A DNA stretch of 64,000 nt from Pseudomonadota bacterium (GTDB taxonomy: Bacteria; Pseudomonadota; Gammaproteobacteria; Burkholderiales; Gallionellaceae), in NCBI GenBank assembly GCA_021787435.1, contig JAJYLY010000010.1:1-64000 (forward strand). Reading direction: 5' to 3'. The translations under genes and the position numbers were made by a program. The notes below the pieces were generated by a model, which saw only the letters and a list, made by a program, of their open reading frames with translations, ran no database searches and was not told the DNA's origin. Shown here in pieces: positions 20,186-30,326 of the stretch. How positions within the stretch are numbered: position 1 is the first letter of the stretch; every line of letters starts with the position of its first letter.

Positions 20186-20944
20186 TCATCTGTCATCTGT
20201 TCCCTGATTCGCCCATTCCAAAAGGCCTGCCAGCAACCCCTGATCGCCCGGACCTGTCAGATAGACCCTGGTCCAGCCCTGCTTGCGTGCCAGCTCTTCG
20301 ATGCGCACATGCGGCACGAACAACGGTATATCGCTAAACTGCATCTTACCAATCTGCCACAGGTGCAAAAGCGCCTCGCTGCTGGTCACGGTCAGCGCAT
20401 CAGGATGAATGTTATGCAATCCATCCGCATCAAGGTCTGGTTTGCTGCGCCGGTAACAGGTCGCATATTCGACTTGGGCACCACGCGCCTTCAGCGTATC
20501 GCCCAAAAGCTCGCGTCCGCCATCGCCGCGCAAGATCATCACGCGCAATCCTTCAACCAGTTGCAACTTATCGAGCAAGCCTTCGCTGTCATATCGCAAG
20601 GATGGCACCAGCACATCCCCAACACCCTGTTCCCGCAAGGCCTTTGCACTGCTCATTCCTATCGTCGCAACCCGGGTTTTTGCAGGCATGAAACCCAATG
20701 TCCCTCGTATCGCCGCCATGCCATATTGCACTGCGTTCGGGCTGATGAAAATGGCAAGATCGAAATCTGCAAGGCACGCAACCTGCTCATGAAGCACCCT
20801 TTCATCCTCTAAAGGTAAAATCTGCAAGAGCGGCAAAAACAGCGGCACACCGCCTGCTTGTTCGATAGCCTGGGCCAGATGCGCCGCCTGGTCGACAGGC
20901 CGTGTGACCAGTATCTTCAGGCCTGAAAGCCGCAGTTCAGCCAT
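20186..20944 (-). CDS. hemD: Uroporphyrinogen-III synthase
   Basis: It closes and inverts ring D of hydroxymethylbilane to give uroporphyrinogen III, precursor of heme and of the siroheme used by the sulfite reductase here. The 252 residues show the bilobal HemD pattern: [20 protein letters not shown] at the start and [11 protein letters not shown] in the second lobe. Sequence conservation is low in this family, so context helps. It overlaps hemC by 8 bp. Confidence 0.93.
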   Translation of the reverse strand: MAELRLSGLKILVTRPVDQAAHLAQAIEQAGGVPLFLPLLQILPLEDERVLHEQVACLADFDLAIFISPNAVQYGMAAIRGTLGFMPAKTRVATIGMSSAKALREQGVGDVLVPSLRYDSEGLLDKLQLVEGLRVMILRGDGGRELLGDTLKARGAQVEYATCYRRSKPDLDADGLHNIHPDALTVTSSEALLHLWQIGKMQFSDIPLFVPHVRIEELARKQGWTRVYLTGPGDQGLLAGLLEWANQGTDDR

Positions 20945-21884
20945 TTAAGGAGGCGAGTATTCTGCCCGCCCCCTGCGCGAGCAATTCATTGGCGATACGC
21001 TTGCCCAGCGTTTCCGGATCTGCAATGCTGCCCAAAGATTCGGCGCGCAACATGAGCCTGCCATCAGGGCTTGCGACGAAGCCCCGCATGCGCAATTGTC
21101 CCGCATTCACTTCGGCAAATCCGCCCAACGGCACCTGGCAGCTGCCGTTCAGCGCACGGCTCATCGCGCGTTCGGCCAACACGCAGGCAGCCGTCTCGGC
21201 ATGGTGCAAAGGCTTGAGCATCGCGATCACATCAGTACGGTCTGCCCTGCATTCAATGCCCAGCGCGCCCTGACCCACCGCCGGCAGACTATCCTGGCTG
21301 GAAATGATCGCGCGTATGCGCGCTGAGAGTCCCAGCCGCTTGAGCCCTGCGGCCGCCAGTATGATGGCCGCATACTGACCCTCGTCCAATTTGCGCAGAC
21401 GCGTCTGCACATTGCCCCGCAGCGGCTCGATCAGCAGATGCGGAAAGCGCGCGCGCAGCTGGCTTTCGCGGCGCAGACTGGAGGTTCCAACCACGCTGCC
21501 GGCGGGCAGAGCAGCCAGATTCTCATACTTGTTAGAAACGAAAGCGTCATGCGGATCTTCGCGCTCGCCGATTGCAGCCAGCGTGAAACCATGCGGCAGC
21601 AGCATGGGCACATCCTTCAGCGAATGCACCGCAAGATCGGCCCGCCCATCCTCCAGCGCCGTCTCCAGCTCCTTGACGAACAGCCCCTTGCCGCCTATCT
21701 TCGACAGGCTGACGTCCAGTATCTGATCGCCTTGTGTCGTCATTCCCAGGATGCTGACTTGAGTTTGCGGATATAATACGCGTAACCTGTCTCTGATATG
21801 CTCCGCCTGCCACATGGCCAGCGCGCTTTCACGCGAGGCGATAACCAGACGGGGCAACGGGTTGGGTGAGACTGAGGGACTCAT
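20937..21884 (-). CDS. hemC: Hydroxymethylbilane synthase (porphobilinogen deaminase)
   Basis: It polymerises four porphobilinogens. [16 protein letters not shown] starts the fold, SLKDVPM carries the catalytic Asp region, and the cysteine in [10 protein letters not shown] holds the dipyrromethane cofactor. The frame is open 41 codons upstream, but ATG 21884 has AAGGAA six bases before it and gives 315 residues, typical of HemC. It is the first gene of hemC-D-X-Y and diverges from ppc across 74 bp. Confidence 0.96.
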   Translation of the reverse strand: MSPSVSPNPLPRLVIASRESALAMWQAEHIRDRLRVLYPQTQVSILGMTTQGDQILDVSLSKIGGKGLFVKELETALEDGRADLAVHSLKDVPMLLPHGFTLAAIGEREDPHDAFVSNKYENLAALPAGSVVGTSSLRRESQLRARFPHLLIEPLRGNVQTRLRKLDEGQYAAIILAAAGLKRLGLSARIRAIISSQDSLPAVGQGALGIECRADRTDVIAMLKPLHHAETAACVLAERAMSRALNGSCQVPLGGFAEVNAGQLRMRGFVASPDGRLMLRAESLGSIADPETLGKRIANELLAQGAGRILASLNG

Positions 21885-21958
21885 CGAAATTTCCTTGTGA
21901 TTAATTACGCGGCGCATTCTATCACGGAGGCTGCCGCGCTTTTGCGTACTAGACTGCG

Positions 21959-24724
21959 ATGAACTTATTTTCTGCCCCTTCTGACATTTCCAGTAAAGAC
22001 TTGCCATTTCGCGAGGACGTGCGCCTGCTTGGCAGGATACTCGGCGACACGCTGCGCGAACAGGAAGGCGAAGAAACCTTTCAACTGGTCGAGACCGTGC
22101 GCCGCTCGGCGGTGCGTTTCCGCAAGACCCAGGACGAACGCGATGGCGAAAAACTGGAGCAGATGCTGGACGCGCTGACGCCGGCCGAGACGCTTGCCGT
22201 GGTGCGCGCCTTCAGCTACTTCTCGCAATTGTCCAACATCGCCGAAGATTTGCACCACAACCGCCGCCATCGCGCCCATCTAAAAGCCGGCAGCCCGCCC
22301 AAGGACGGCAGCCTGCTACGTGCACTGGACCGCATCGAGGAAAAGCCCGTCAGCCGCGAAACGCTGCAAGCCTTTTTCGACAGCGCTCTTATCTCACCCG
22401 TGCTGACCGCACACCCCACCGAGGTGCAGCGTAAAAGCACACTCGATTGCCACCTGATTATCTCAAGCCTCCTTGCCAACCGCGATCGCCTGGACATGAC
22501 GCCGGACGAACTCGCAGAGAACGAAAATGCCCTACGCCGTTTCGTGCTGATCCTCTGGCAGACGCGCATGCTGCGCACGGCCAAGCTCACCGTGCGCGAC
22601 GAAATCAGGAACGGCCTTGAGTTTTACCGCTATACATTTTTGAACGAGATCCCTAAGATTTACGCGAATCTGGAAAAACAACTGGCGGAAAGATTCGGCA
22701 ATGGGATGGTAGTTCCCCCGCTGTTGCGTGTAGGAAGCTGGATAGGTGGCGACCGCGACGGGAATCCTTATGTTACTCACGACATGATGCGCTATGCGGT
22801 GCAACAGCACTCCGAACTCGCGTTCGAACATTACCTGAACGAGACGCATATTCTGGGCACCCGGCTTTCTTTAACGGACAGGCTGGTCGATGTCAGCGAA
22901 GAACTACGCACCCTGTCCAATGCATCTCCTGACAAGGCCATCAGCCGCACCGACGAGCCTTATCGCCGCGCGCTGATACTCATCTATTCGCGCCTGTCAG
23001 CGACCGCAAAGCTGCTGGGCCACGAAATCTCGCATCGGCCTCCCGTAGACAAAAAAGCCGAACCCTATGCCAACCCTGAACAGTTCATCCATGATCTGGA
23101 CGTGCTGATCGAATCATTGCTAAAACATGGCGCCGTGTATCTGGCGCGCGGGCGCCTTGCGAATCTGCGCCGCGCTGCGGAAATCTTCGGCTTCCATCTG
23201 GCCCCGCTGGACATGCGCCAGCACAGCGCAATACACGAACAAACCGTAGGCGAGCTATTGGCGCATGCCGGCGTGATGGAAGACTACGCCGGGCTCGATG
23301 AATCCGCAAAACGCAAGGTCTTGCTCGACGTCCTTGAGGCCGGCAAACCGTTGATGGGCGAACTGACCCTGTATTCTGACGTCGTGCAAAGCGAATTGCG
23401 CATCATGCAGGCGGCAAACGACATCCATGAACGATTCGGGCGGAATGCGCTGCCCAACCACATCATCTCCAAGACCGATGCAGTGAGCGACATGCTGGAA
23501 CTTGCGTTGATGCTGCAACAGGTAAACCTGCTGGAGGGCGACGCGCTGCACATCAACATCATCCCCTTGTTCGAAACCATAGAGGATTTGCGCGGCTGCG
23601 GCGTGATCATGGACGAGCTCTTCGCGATTCCCTATTACCGCAAACTGCTGTCCTGCCGCAGCAACACCCAGGAAGTCATGCTGGGCTATTCGGACAGCAA
23701 CAAGGACGGCGGATATATCACCGCCAACTGGGAGCTTTACAAGGCAGAACTCGAACTGGTCAAGGTTTTCGCCAAATACGGCATAGAACTCAGGCTTTTC
23801 CACGGGCGCGGCGGCACGGTGGGACGCGGCGGCGGGCCGAGCTACGAGGCGATACTGGCGCAACCCCCGGGCAGCGTAAACGGGCAGATACGCATCACAG
23901 AACAAGGCGAGGTGATTTCCAGCAAATATTCCAATCCCGAGATCGGGCAGCGCAATCTGGAGACATTGATCGCTGCGACCATGGAAGCCACACTGCTGCA
24001 CCATCATGGCGACGACAGCACGATGCCAGAATTCCATCGCATCATGGAAGTCCTGAGCCTGGATGCGTTTTCGGCTTACCGAAAGCTGGTTTACGAGACG
24101 CCAGGCTTCACGGAATACTTCTTCACATCGACACCGATACGCGAAATCGCCGAGCTCAACATCGGCAGCCGCCCTTCCGCGCGCAAGGCCTCAAACCGTA
24201 TCGAGGATCTGCGCGCGATCCCTTGGGTATTCAGCTGGGGGATGAACCGCACGCTGCTGCCAGGCTGGTTGGGGTTCGGCAGTGCGGTAAAGCAGTTCAT
24301 CGCGAAAGAAGGCAAGGTGGGTCTTGTGCAGTTGCAGGCAATGTACAAGAACTGGGCTTTTTTCCGCGGCCTCATATCGAACATGGACATGGTGCTTTCC
24401 AAGACCGACATGGGCATCGCATCGCGCTATGCGGGGCTTGTTGAAGACGTGGAACTTCGCGAGCGGATTTTCGGCGCGATCGAACGCGAATGGGAAGACA
24501 CGATAGAAATGCTGTTCAAGGTTACAGGACACACCACGCTGCTAGAGGACAATCCGACCTTCTCGCGCAGCCTGCAAACTAGGACGCCTTACATCGACCC
24601 GCTGAATCATTTGCAGGTTGCTCTGCTGGAACACCACCGTGCCGGCAACAATGATGAACTAGTCAAGCGCGCGATACATCTGACCATCAACGGCATCGCA
24701 ACCGGATTACGTAACAGCGGCTAG
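21959..24724 (+). CDS. ppc: Phosphoenolpyruvate carboxylase
   Basis: A 921-residue enzyme making oxaloacetate from PEP and bicarbonate. Catalytic segments: [12 protein letters not shown] near residue 152 (His), [12 protein letters not shown], and the [19 protein letters not shown] loop. The C-terminus ends in RNSG where many family members end in NTG. Its TAG stop shares the palindrome CTAG with the stop of the convergent lptG. The divergent hemC start is 74 bp upstream. Confidence 0.97.
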   Translation: MNLFSAPSDISSKDLPFREDVRLLGRILGDTLREQEGEETFQLVETVRRSAVRFRKTQDERDGEKLEQMLDALTPAETLAVVRAFSYFSQLSNIAEDLHHNRRHRAHLKAGSPPKDGSLLRALDRIEEKPVSRETLQAFFDSALISPVLTAHPTEVQRKSTLDCHLIISSLLANRDRLDMTPDELAENENALRRFVLILWQTRMLRTAKLTVRDEIRNGLEFYRYTFLNEIPKIYANLEKQLAERFGNGMVVPPLLRVGSWIGGDRDGNPYVTHDMMRYAVQQHSELAFEHYLNETHILGTRLSLTDRLVDVSEELRTLSNASPDKAISRTDEPYRRALILIYSRLSATAKLLGHEISHRPPVDKKAEPYANPEQFIHDLDVLIESLLKHGAVYLARGRLANLRRAAEIFGFHLAPLDMRQHSAIHEQTVGELLAHAGVMEDYAGLDESAKRKVLLDVLEAGKPLMGELTLYSDVVQSELRIMQAANDIHERFGRNALPNHIISKTDAVSDMLELALMLQQVNLLEGDALHINIIPLFETIEDLRGCGVIMDELFAIPYYRKLLSCRSNTQEVMLGYSDSNKDGGYITANWELYKAELELVKVFAKYGIELRLFHGRGGTVGRGGGPSYEAILAQPPGSVNGQIRITEQGEVISSKYSNPEIGQRNLETLIAATMEATLLHHHGDDSTMPEFHRIMEVLSLDAFSAYRKLVYETPGFTEYFFTSTPIREIAELNIGSRPSARKASNRIEDLRAIPWVFSWGMNRTLLPGWLGFGSAVKQFIAKEGKVGLVQLQAMYKNWAFFRGLISNMDMVLSKTDMGIASRYAGLVEDVELRERIFGAIEREWEDTIEMLFKVTGHTTLLEDNPTFSRSLQTRTPYIDPLNHLQVALLEHHRAGNNDELVKRAIHLTINGIATGLRNSG

Positions 24725-25797
24725 CGCCTTTCAACCCACCAGATCATGACCACACCGATGACCAGAAAAACGATGGTCATCGCGGTTGCACTGAGCAGCG
24801 GCTGCCAGTTGTTCAAAGCGCCCAGGCTTGCTACTAGACGCCCGGTAAAGTGGAACACCAGTCCCAGCACAATGCCCATGAAAACCATCACGCTGACCCC
24901 GCCGGAACGCCTTTGGTAGGATGCAAAAGGCAGTGCTAGGACCATCATCACCAAGAGCGCAAACGGGTATACCAGCTTGTTCCACATCGCAATCTCATAG
25001 CGCGCGCTCTGCTGCTTGTTCTCCTTCAGATGCTCGGCATATTGATAAAGGTCGTAGGCCGACATCTGTTCCGGCACAACCAGCATCACGCTCATGATGC
25101 CCGGCGTCAGCTCAGACTGCCAGCTCTGGTTTTTCATCGCCCCGGTGGTGACGCCTGCCTTGTCAAAGCTCGTCTGCAGCACATCCGTAAGCTTCCATTG
25201 CCCAGGTTCGAGATAGGCCGCCCCCTTCGCACTTACGATGGTTTGAAGGTGAAAGGTTTCGTCAAAATTGTATATCACGATATCAGACAGGCTGGTATCG
25301 GGCATCACGTTCTTGACGTTCACGAAACTGTGCCCGTCCTTGACCCATACCCCAGAACGGAACGCCTGTAGGGAAACCTTGCTGTTCATTGCCTGCAGGC
25401 GCAGCTTCTGCGCCATGCGCTCTGAGGGGGGGGCGAGAAACTCTCCGCACAGAAAGCTGATGATGATCATCGGCAATGCAATTTTGCTCAAGGCGCCCAG
25501 CATCTGCATGGTCGATGCACCAGATGCACGATAGATCGTCAGCTCCGAGCGGGAGGCCATTTGCACGAGCGCCAGTATCGTGCCGACCAGGACTGCGACC
25601 GGGAACAGTTCGTATATGTGCCCGGGTATCGTCAACGCCACGAAAGCCAGCACATAGCCCAAGCTGTACTTTCCATAGCCCATCACACTCAGCTCGTGGA
25701 TGAAATCGAGAAATGAGAACAGCATCAGCAGGGATGCAAACACCAGCAACACACTAGCGTATATTTCGCGGGCAAGATAGCGGTTAAGCAGGTTCAT
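24721..25797 (-). CDS. lptG: LPS export permease LptG
   Basis: One of two inner-membrane permeases of the LptB2FGC transporter that extracts lipopolysaccharide. The 358 residues have three N-terminal and three C-terminal membrane helices around a periplasmic beta-jellyroll (about 105-260). MNLLNRYLAREIYASVLLV is the conserved coupling start. I chose ATG 25797, which overlaps the lptF stop, over an in-frame codon seven residues upstream. The stop overlaps that of ppc by 3-4 bp. Confidence 0.94.
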   Translation of the reverse strand: MNLLNRYLAREIYASVLLVFASLLMLFSFLDFIHELSVMGYGKYSLGYVLAFVALTIPGHIYELFPVAVLVGTILALVQMASRSELTIYRASGASTMQMLGALSKIALPMIIISFLCGEFLAPPSERMAQKLRLQAMNSKVSLQAFRSGVWVKDGHSFVNVKNVMPDTSLSDIVIYNFDETFHLQTIVSAKGAAYLEPGQWKLTDVLQTSFDKAGVTTGAMKNQSWQSELTPGIMSVMLVVPEQMSAYDLYQYAEHLKENKQQSARYEIAMWNKLVYPFALLVMMVLALPFASYQRRSGGVSVMVFMGIVLGLVFHFTGRLVASLGALNNWQPLLSATAMTIVFLVIGVVMIWWVERR

Positions 25798-26927
25798 CGG
25801 CCAAACACCTTGCGCCAAGAAAACAGCGTCACACGTTTATAAAACAGCAATGCTGTTACCACGAGCATCAGCGCATGTATGCCCCAGAGCCCTACGCCCG
25901 GAGACATCTTTCCCTGGCCCACCCATGCATTGGTGACGCTGATCATATTGCTGTAAATCATGTACAGCACCAGTGCCAGAACCAGGTTGAAGGAGCGGCC
26001 TGCGCGCGGATTGACATAACTCAGGGTGATGGCCATCAGCGAGAGCACTGCCGCACTGATAGGCAGCCCCAGCCGCCACTCAAGCTCCGACAGATTCCAG
26101 GTCGTGGGATGGCGCCACAGGATGGGCGTAGGCAACGCGCGCACATCGGGTAATTCCTGCTTGGCTGCCACGCTGTCGATGCGTAACGCATAGCGCTTGA
26201 AGTCCACGATGCGATAGTCGCGCTGGCCCGGCGTCCCCTCGTAACGCGTGCCATTAAGCAATACCAGAAACCGGTCGCCATTGGGCATGATTTGCTGCAT
26301 GCCATGACTTGCCACCATGGTGCCCAGCGCCCCGTTCTGGATGGAACGTACAAATACGCGGCCGATGAGCCCAGATTTCACGTCCGCATTCTCGACAAAA
26401 TAGACCCTATCCATCTGCGGTGACTCGTGAAACGTGCCGGGCGTAACCGCGCTCACTTCATCGCGGCTGTTCAGCTTGTTCCTGTATTCGTTGGATTTCC
26501 TCAAAGCCCAGGGCGAGAGCACCAGGCTCAAGAGTGCTACCACCAGCACCACTGGCAACGCATACCACAACACAGGGCGTATCCAGCGCGTAAGCCCTAT
26601 GCCTGCCGAGAACCAAACCACCATCTCACTATCTCGGTAACAGCGCGAAAGCGTGAGCAGAATGGAGATGAACAGTGACAAGGAGAGCAGCACAGGAAGA
26701 TAGTTCAATGCGCTAAAGCCCAACAGCGCCAGCACGCCGTCCACCGCCAGCTTGCCGCTCACCGCATCACCAAGAAAGCGGATCAGCTGGCTGATCACCA
26801 CGATGCCAAGCAGGGTTGCAAATATCAAAAAACCGTTTCCGGCAAATTCGCTCACCAGCGCACGATGGAAATGTCCTCGGCGGAACCACTTTGACTTTAT
26901 ACTGCCGGATTGCGGATAATCGGTCAT
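25794..26927 (-). CDS. lptF: LPS export permease LptF
   Basis: The partner of LptG. Six membrane helices flank a periplasmic domain; the start FHRALVSEFAGNGFLIFATL and helix LSLFISILLTLSRCYRDSEM are LptF signatures. The frame is open 73 codons further up into pepA on the other strand; the ATG at 26927 gives 377 residues, the family norm. The divergent pepA start is only 30 bp away, so the two promoters must overlap the opposing coding regions. Confidence 0.94.
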   Translation of the reverse strand: MTDYPQSGSIKSKWFRRGHFHRALVSEFAGNGFLIFATLLGIVVISQLIRFLGDAVSGKLAVDGVLALLGFSALNYLPVLLSLSLFISILLTLSRCYRDSEMVVWFSAGIGLTRWIRPVLWYALPVVLVVALLSLVLSPWALRKSNEYRNKLNSRDEVSAVTPGTFHESPQMDRVYFVENADVKSGLIGRVFVRSIQNGALGTMVASHGMQQIMPNGDRFLVLLNGTRYEGTPGQRDYRIVDFKRYALRIDSVAAKQELPDVRALPTPILWRHPTTWNLSELEWRLGLPISAAVLSLMAITLSYVNPRAGRSFNLVLALVLYMIYSNMISVTNAWVGQGKMSPGVGLWGIHALMLVVTALLFYKRVTLFSWRKVFGR

Positions 26928-26957
26928 TGAAACTCTAACTGTATATGGGAGCAACGC

Positions 26958-28445
26958 ATGGAATTTAGCATAAAACAAAGCAGTCCGGAAAATCAGCGCA
27001 GCGCCTGCGTGGTTCTCGGCGTTTTTGAAGGCGGCCAGCTGGCACCTTCCGCACACAGTTTTGACGAAGCTGCCAATCATCAGTTGAGCGACCTGATTGC
27101 GCGCGGCGACATGACAGGAAAATCCGGCAGCACGCTGATGATACACGCCCTTTCAGGCGTTGCAGCAGAGCGAGCTCTGCTGGTGGGCCTTGGCAAGCAG
27201 AGCGAATTCAACGCCAAGCAATTCATCGACATGCTGCGGTCAACCTTTGCCGTGCTCAACAAGACCATCTGCAAAGATGCCGCGCTTTATCTTACCGACC
27301 TACCCGTCAAGGATAAGGATGAAGCCTGGAAGATCAACCAGATCGTGCTGGCAGCCTTCGAATCCGTCTATAGAAGCGACAGCTTAAAGAGCAAGCCCGC
27401 CGACAAACCGACCCTGCGCAAGATACTCCTGGGCTGCTCAAAAAAACCCGGCACTACGGCACAGGATACACTGCATCAGGCAAGCTCAGTCGCTCACGGC
27501 ATGAACCTTGCCAAGGATCTGGGCAATCTGCCGGGTAACATCTGCACCCCGACCTATCTTGCCGACCAAGCCAGAAAGCTCGCGAGCGCGCACAAACTGA
27601 AAGCCACCATACTCGAAGAAAAGGACATGGAGAAGCTGGGCATGTTTTCACTTCTGTCCGTCACCCGCGGTAGCCGCCAGCCTGCAAAGCTGATCACGCT
27701 GGAATACCGCGGGGCCGACAAGAAGCAGAAACCCGTGGTGCTGGTCGGCAAGGGATTGACCTTTGATTCGGGCGGCATTTCGCTAAAACCCGGCGCCGAG
27801 ATGGACGAAATGAAATATGACATGTGCGGTGCGGCAAGCGTGCTGGGAACGATGCTCGCCGTTGCCAAAATGGGCCTGAAACTCAATGTGGTTGGCGTAA
27901 TCCCGAGCAGCGAGAACATGCCTGATGGAGCTGCCAGCAAACCGGGCGACATCGTGAAAAGCATGAAGGGTCTTTCCATCGAGATACTCAACACCGATGC
28001 CGAAGGCAGGCTGATCCTGTGCGATGCGCTGACTTATGCAGCGCGCTTCGAGCCCGACACCGTGATCGACATTGCGACGCTCACCGGCGCCTGCGTGATC
28101 GCGCTGGGCGGCGTTGCAAGCGGCCTTTTCAGCAACCAGGACGAACTTGCACGCGAACTGCTCGATGCGGGCCAGTACTCGAACGACAAGGCATGGCAGC
28201 TGCCGCTGTGGGATGAATACCAGCAGCAGTTGGACAGCAATTTTGCCGACATGCAGAACATCGGCGGACGCGCTGCAGGCAGTGTAACCGCGGCCTGCTT
28301 CCTGTCGCGCTTCACCAAGGATTACCGCTGGGCGCACCTGGACATTGCAGGCACCGCATGGAAGTCTGGCAAGGAAAAGGGGGCCACCGGCCGACCCGTA
28401 CCTCTGCTCACCCAGTATCTGATTTGGCGCGCCAACGCAAAATGA
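26958..28445 (+). CDS. pepA: Leucyl aminopeptidase (M17)
   Basis: A 495-residue cytosolic di-metal aminopeptidase of the M17 family. NTDAEGRLIL is the family signature; VGKGLTFDSGGISLKP and the KYDMCGAASV segment supply metal and catalytic residues. E. coli PepA also binds DNA; nothing here confirms that. Its TGA overlaps the holC ATG (ATGA), giving a pepA-holC unit, an arrangement common in beta- and gamma-proteobacteria. Confidence 0.96.
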   Translation: MEFSIKQSSPENQRSACVVLGVFEGGQLAPSAHSFDEAANHQLSDLIARGDMTGKSGSTLMIHALSGVAAERALLVGLGKQSEFNAKQFIDMLRSTFAVLNKTICKDAALYLTDLPVKDKDEAWKINQIVLAAFESVYRSDSLKSKPADKPTLRKILLGCSKKPGTTAQDTLHQASSVAHGMNLAKDLGNLPGNICTPTYLADQARKLASAHKLKATILEEKDMEKLGMFSLLSVTRGSRQPAKLITLEYRGADKKQKPVVLVGKGLTFDSGGISLKPGAEMDEMKYDMCGAASVLGTMLAVAKMGLKLNVVGVIPSSENMPDGAASKPGDIVKSMKGLSIEILNTDAEGRLILCDALTYAARFEPDTVIDIATLTGACVIALGGVASGLFSNQDELARELLDAGQYSNDKAWQLPLWDEYQQQLDSNFADMQNIGGRAAGSVTAACFLSRFTKDYRWAHLDIAGTAWKSGKEKGATGRPVPLLTQYLIWRANAK

Positions 28446-28873
28446 CCAAGGTCGATTTTTATACAGGTTCCGCCGACAAGCTGCGCACCGCCTGCCAGCT
28501 TTGCCTCAAGGCGATGCAGCACGGCCTGCATACAGTCATCAGCCTGCCCGATCAGGCAAGTTGCGACGCGCTGGACAAGCTGCTCTGGCAATATCCTGAC
28601 ACGGCTTTCATTCCGCATGCCCGTTGCAATGATGCACAGGCAGATCAGGTGCCCGTAGTTCTGAACTGCAATGATGAGGCCTTCCCGCATTACGACATGC
28701 TGATCAGCCTGCGCGACGAATGCATGCCGTTTTTCAGCCGCTTCGAGCGCGTCGCCGAAATCGTGGGCACAGATGAAAAAGACAGCATGCTTGGTCGTGA
28801 ACGTTTCAAGTTCTATCGGGATCGCGGCTACGAGTTGCGCCATTTCGACCTCAACCGGACGAATCTGCCATGA
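28442..28873 (+). CDS. holC: DNA polymerase III subunit chi
   Basis: A 143-residue clamp-loader accessory protein that contacts SSB. TKVDFYTGSADKLRTACQL is the typical start, and GRERFKFYRDRGYELRHFDLN the typical end. The frame extends 28 codons into pepA, but ATG 28442 overlaps the pepA stop and is the expected start. It overlaps the next gene by 4 bp as well. Confidence 0.95.
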   Translation: MTKVDFYTGSADKLRTACQLCLKAMQHGLHTVISLPDQASCDALDKLLWQYPDTAFIPHARCNDAQADQVPVVLNCNDEAFPHYDMLISLRDECMPFFSRFERVAEIVGTDEKDSMLGRERFKFYRDRGYELRHFDLNRTNLP

Positions 28874-29199
28874 CCGATGACGAACTGCCGCTGCTGACAG
28901 AAGTCTCCAATGATCCGACCGAACTGCCTGTGCTCACCTCGGTCGTCGCAGCCCCAGCCTTACCGCCTGTCGACCTATCCGCCACCGGCGCGTACATGCG
29001 CCCGCTCAGTCCTGCCGAGGTGGATCAGCTTCTGCACCAACTGGAATCGCACCTCGAGACCGTCTTTGCCGAAAAACTCAACAACCAGCTCGCACAACTA
29101 CAGAAGCTCGCAGTCGAGCTTGCGATCAGCGAATTCAAGGCCGAGCTTCCGAAGCTGATCATCGATGCGCTGAAAGACTCAGATCCAAAGCTCGCCTAA
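28870..29199 (+). CDS. Hypothetical protein, holC-associated
   Basis: A 109-residue protein starting MTDDELPLLTEV with a Pro/Val/Leu-rich, acidic first half and an amphipathic helical second half (about 45-105, VDQLLHQLESHLETVFAEKL). Small proteins of this shape follow holC in many beta-proteobacteria (DUF2486-like), function unknown. The ATGA overlap with holC supports real translation. Its stop overlaps the stop of the convergent monooxygenase gene. No membrane or secretion signal is seen. Confidence 0.72.
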   Translation: MTDDELPLLTEVSNDPTELPVLTSVVAAPALPPVDLSATGAYMRPLSPAEVDQLLHQLESHLETVFAEKLNNQLAQLQKLAVELAISEFKAELPKLIIDALKDSDPKLA

Positions 29200-29498
29200 A
29201 TAACAGCCTCGAAAAGCTCGAGGTTAGGCGGGCCCAGATATACATTTTTTGTCTGGCCGGCCTGTGCATGTGCCAGCCTGAACGCCTCTGAACGGGTCCA
29301 GTTTTCGAATGCCTGTCTTGAATCCCACACGGAATGCGAAGCAAACAGCGTGTGCTCATCATTTGCGTCACCCTGCAGCAGGTTGAAACTCCTGAACCCG
29401 GGCACGCCTTCGAGATGGCTCTCGCGTTTTTTCCAGATACCGATGAATTCGTTCTCCATGCCGGGTGCGATCCTGAAACGGTTCATTGCGATAAACAT
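29196..29498 (-). CDS. Antibiotic-biosynthesis-monooxygenase (ABM) domain protein, possibly heme-degrading
   Basis: About 100 residues forming one ABM/IsdG-like ferredoxin fold. Asn6 (MFIAMNRFRI), the Trp in SVWDSRQAFENW and the His in FRLAHAQAG are in places that could match the N-W-H triad of IsdG-type heme oxygenases. Heme breakdown is therefore possible but unproven; many ABM proteins act on quinones. ATG 29498 has AAAGGAG in front and was chosen over an upstream codon. Confidence 0.82.
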   Translation of the reverse strand: MFIAMNRFRIAPGMENEFIGIWKKRESHLEGVPGFRSFNLLQGDANDEHTLFASHSVWDSRQAFENWTRSEAFRLAHAQAGQTKNVYLGPPNLELFEAVI

Positions 29499-29570
29499 GA
29501 TGCTCCTTTGAAAATCAGTTTGGATTTCGGAAATGACTGTCTGCAATTTTTCTATGCCAGTTTGTCATGG

Positions 29571-29993
29571 CTATGCCCATTTTTTTACGTCAGCCTTCTT
29601 CGCGGTTTTCTGCAAACCCTCATGCAAAGCGACCAGCGGCATGCCCAGCCTTAAAGCCAGCTCAAGATATGAGGCATCATAAGAAGACAGCTTGCAGCAG
29701 CGCCGAGCAAGTTGCAGTGTATACGATAATGCGTGCGCGAAAATAGCTGTATCCACTTCGGCATCCACACCTCCCAGAATCTCAAAAAACGCATTGCTGC
29801 GCGCCTCCGTCACCAATCCTTTTGCCTCAGCCCTGGCGATCATATTTGACACTTCCCGTCCCCAGGTTGCAGGTACATGGGCGCTATCCATTTTCATCGC
29901 ATCGAGAATTTTTTCGGCATAAACAAGGTCATGAGGTTTACCATCCCAAAAAAACCAGCACATGGTCACCGAATTATCCAGTACGAAACTCAC
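29571..29993 (-). CDS. PIN-domain ribonuclease, VapC-like toxin
   Basis: A 140-residue PIN protein starting at GTG. Three acidic residues of the active site are visible: D6 (FVLDNS), E47 (GREVSNM) and D106 (SSYDASYLELAL). At the fourth position, where VapC has Asp in a TLD-type motif, it reads ALHEG (H124-E125), so nuclease activity may be weakened. The GTG overlaps the stop of the antitoxin remnant (GTGA), the usual coupling of type II toxin-antitoxin pairs. Confidence 0.85.
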   Translation of the reverse strand: MSFVLDNSVTMCWFFWDGKPHDLVYAEKILDAMKMDSAHVPATWGREVSNMIARAEAKGLVTEARSNAFFEILGGVDAEVDTAIFAHALSYTLQLARRCCKLSSYDASYLELALRLGMPLVALHEGLQKTAKKADVKKWA

Positions 29994-30129
29994 GCGCGCC
30001 CCTCTTCGATGAGTTCCTGGATATTTGCGCCGCGCACAGGATCTGCCAGCATGAATGCCTTTAGCATTTCTGCTGCGGCAGTCCTATCTTTCACTTTTTC
30101 GCCTCATACGAACCGATTTCAGTTTTCAT
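29990..30129 (-). pseudogene. Phd/YefM-like antitoxin with internal deletion
   Basis: The region opens with a ribosome site (GGAG) and MKTEIGSYEAKK, a normal antitoxin N-terminus, then stops at TGA (30093-30091). A different frame immediately picks up EKVKDRTAAAEMLKAF and runs through ADPVRGANIQELIEEGRA to the toxin start. The middle, which in family members completes the DNA-binding fold, is missing and the frame is shifted. Breakpoints fall in A-rich GCGAAAAAG sequence. A 34-residue C-terminal piece could still be translated from GTG 30094 and keep toxin-binding residues. Confidence 0.83.
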
Positions 30130-30288
30130 GACTCGCTCCTGCAATTCCATTTAAGACCAGCATATAGACCGGTATTTATTAAATCAATATCACTGGCCCC
30201 TCGCATTCGCGATCGTGAGCATTGCCTATCCCGCCAGACCGGTGCAAGGCTAATCAAAACTTGCATCTTGCAATGGGCAACTGCCCTG

Positions 30289-30294
30289 TATAAT
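30289..30294 (+). promoter_or_regulatory. Candidate -10 box of valS
   Basis: TATAAT lies 32 bp before the valS ATG in a 197-bp gap. The nearest -35-like element, TTGCAA, is only 15 bp upstream, so spacing is short. The rest of the gap shows nothing recognisable; no T-box or leader is expected in this group. Confidence 0.4.
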
Positions 30295-30326
30295 CACAAT
30301 TTTGAAAATTTGCCGCCAAAATTGCA

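Noticed and set aside
23255..24037. 260-codon open frame antisense to ppc
   Set aside because: No start signal and covered by conserved PEP carboxylase motifs on the other strand.
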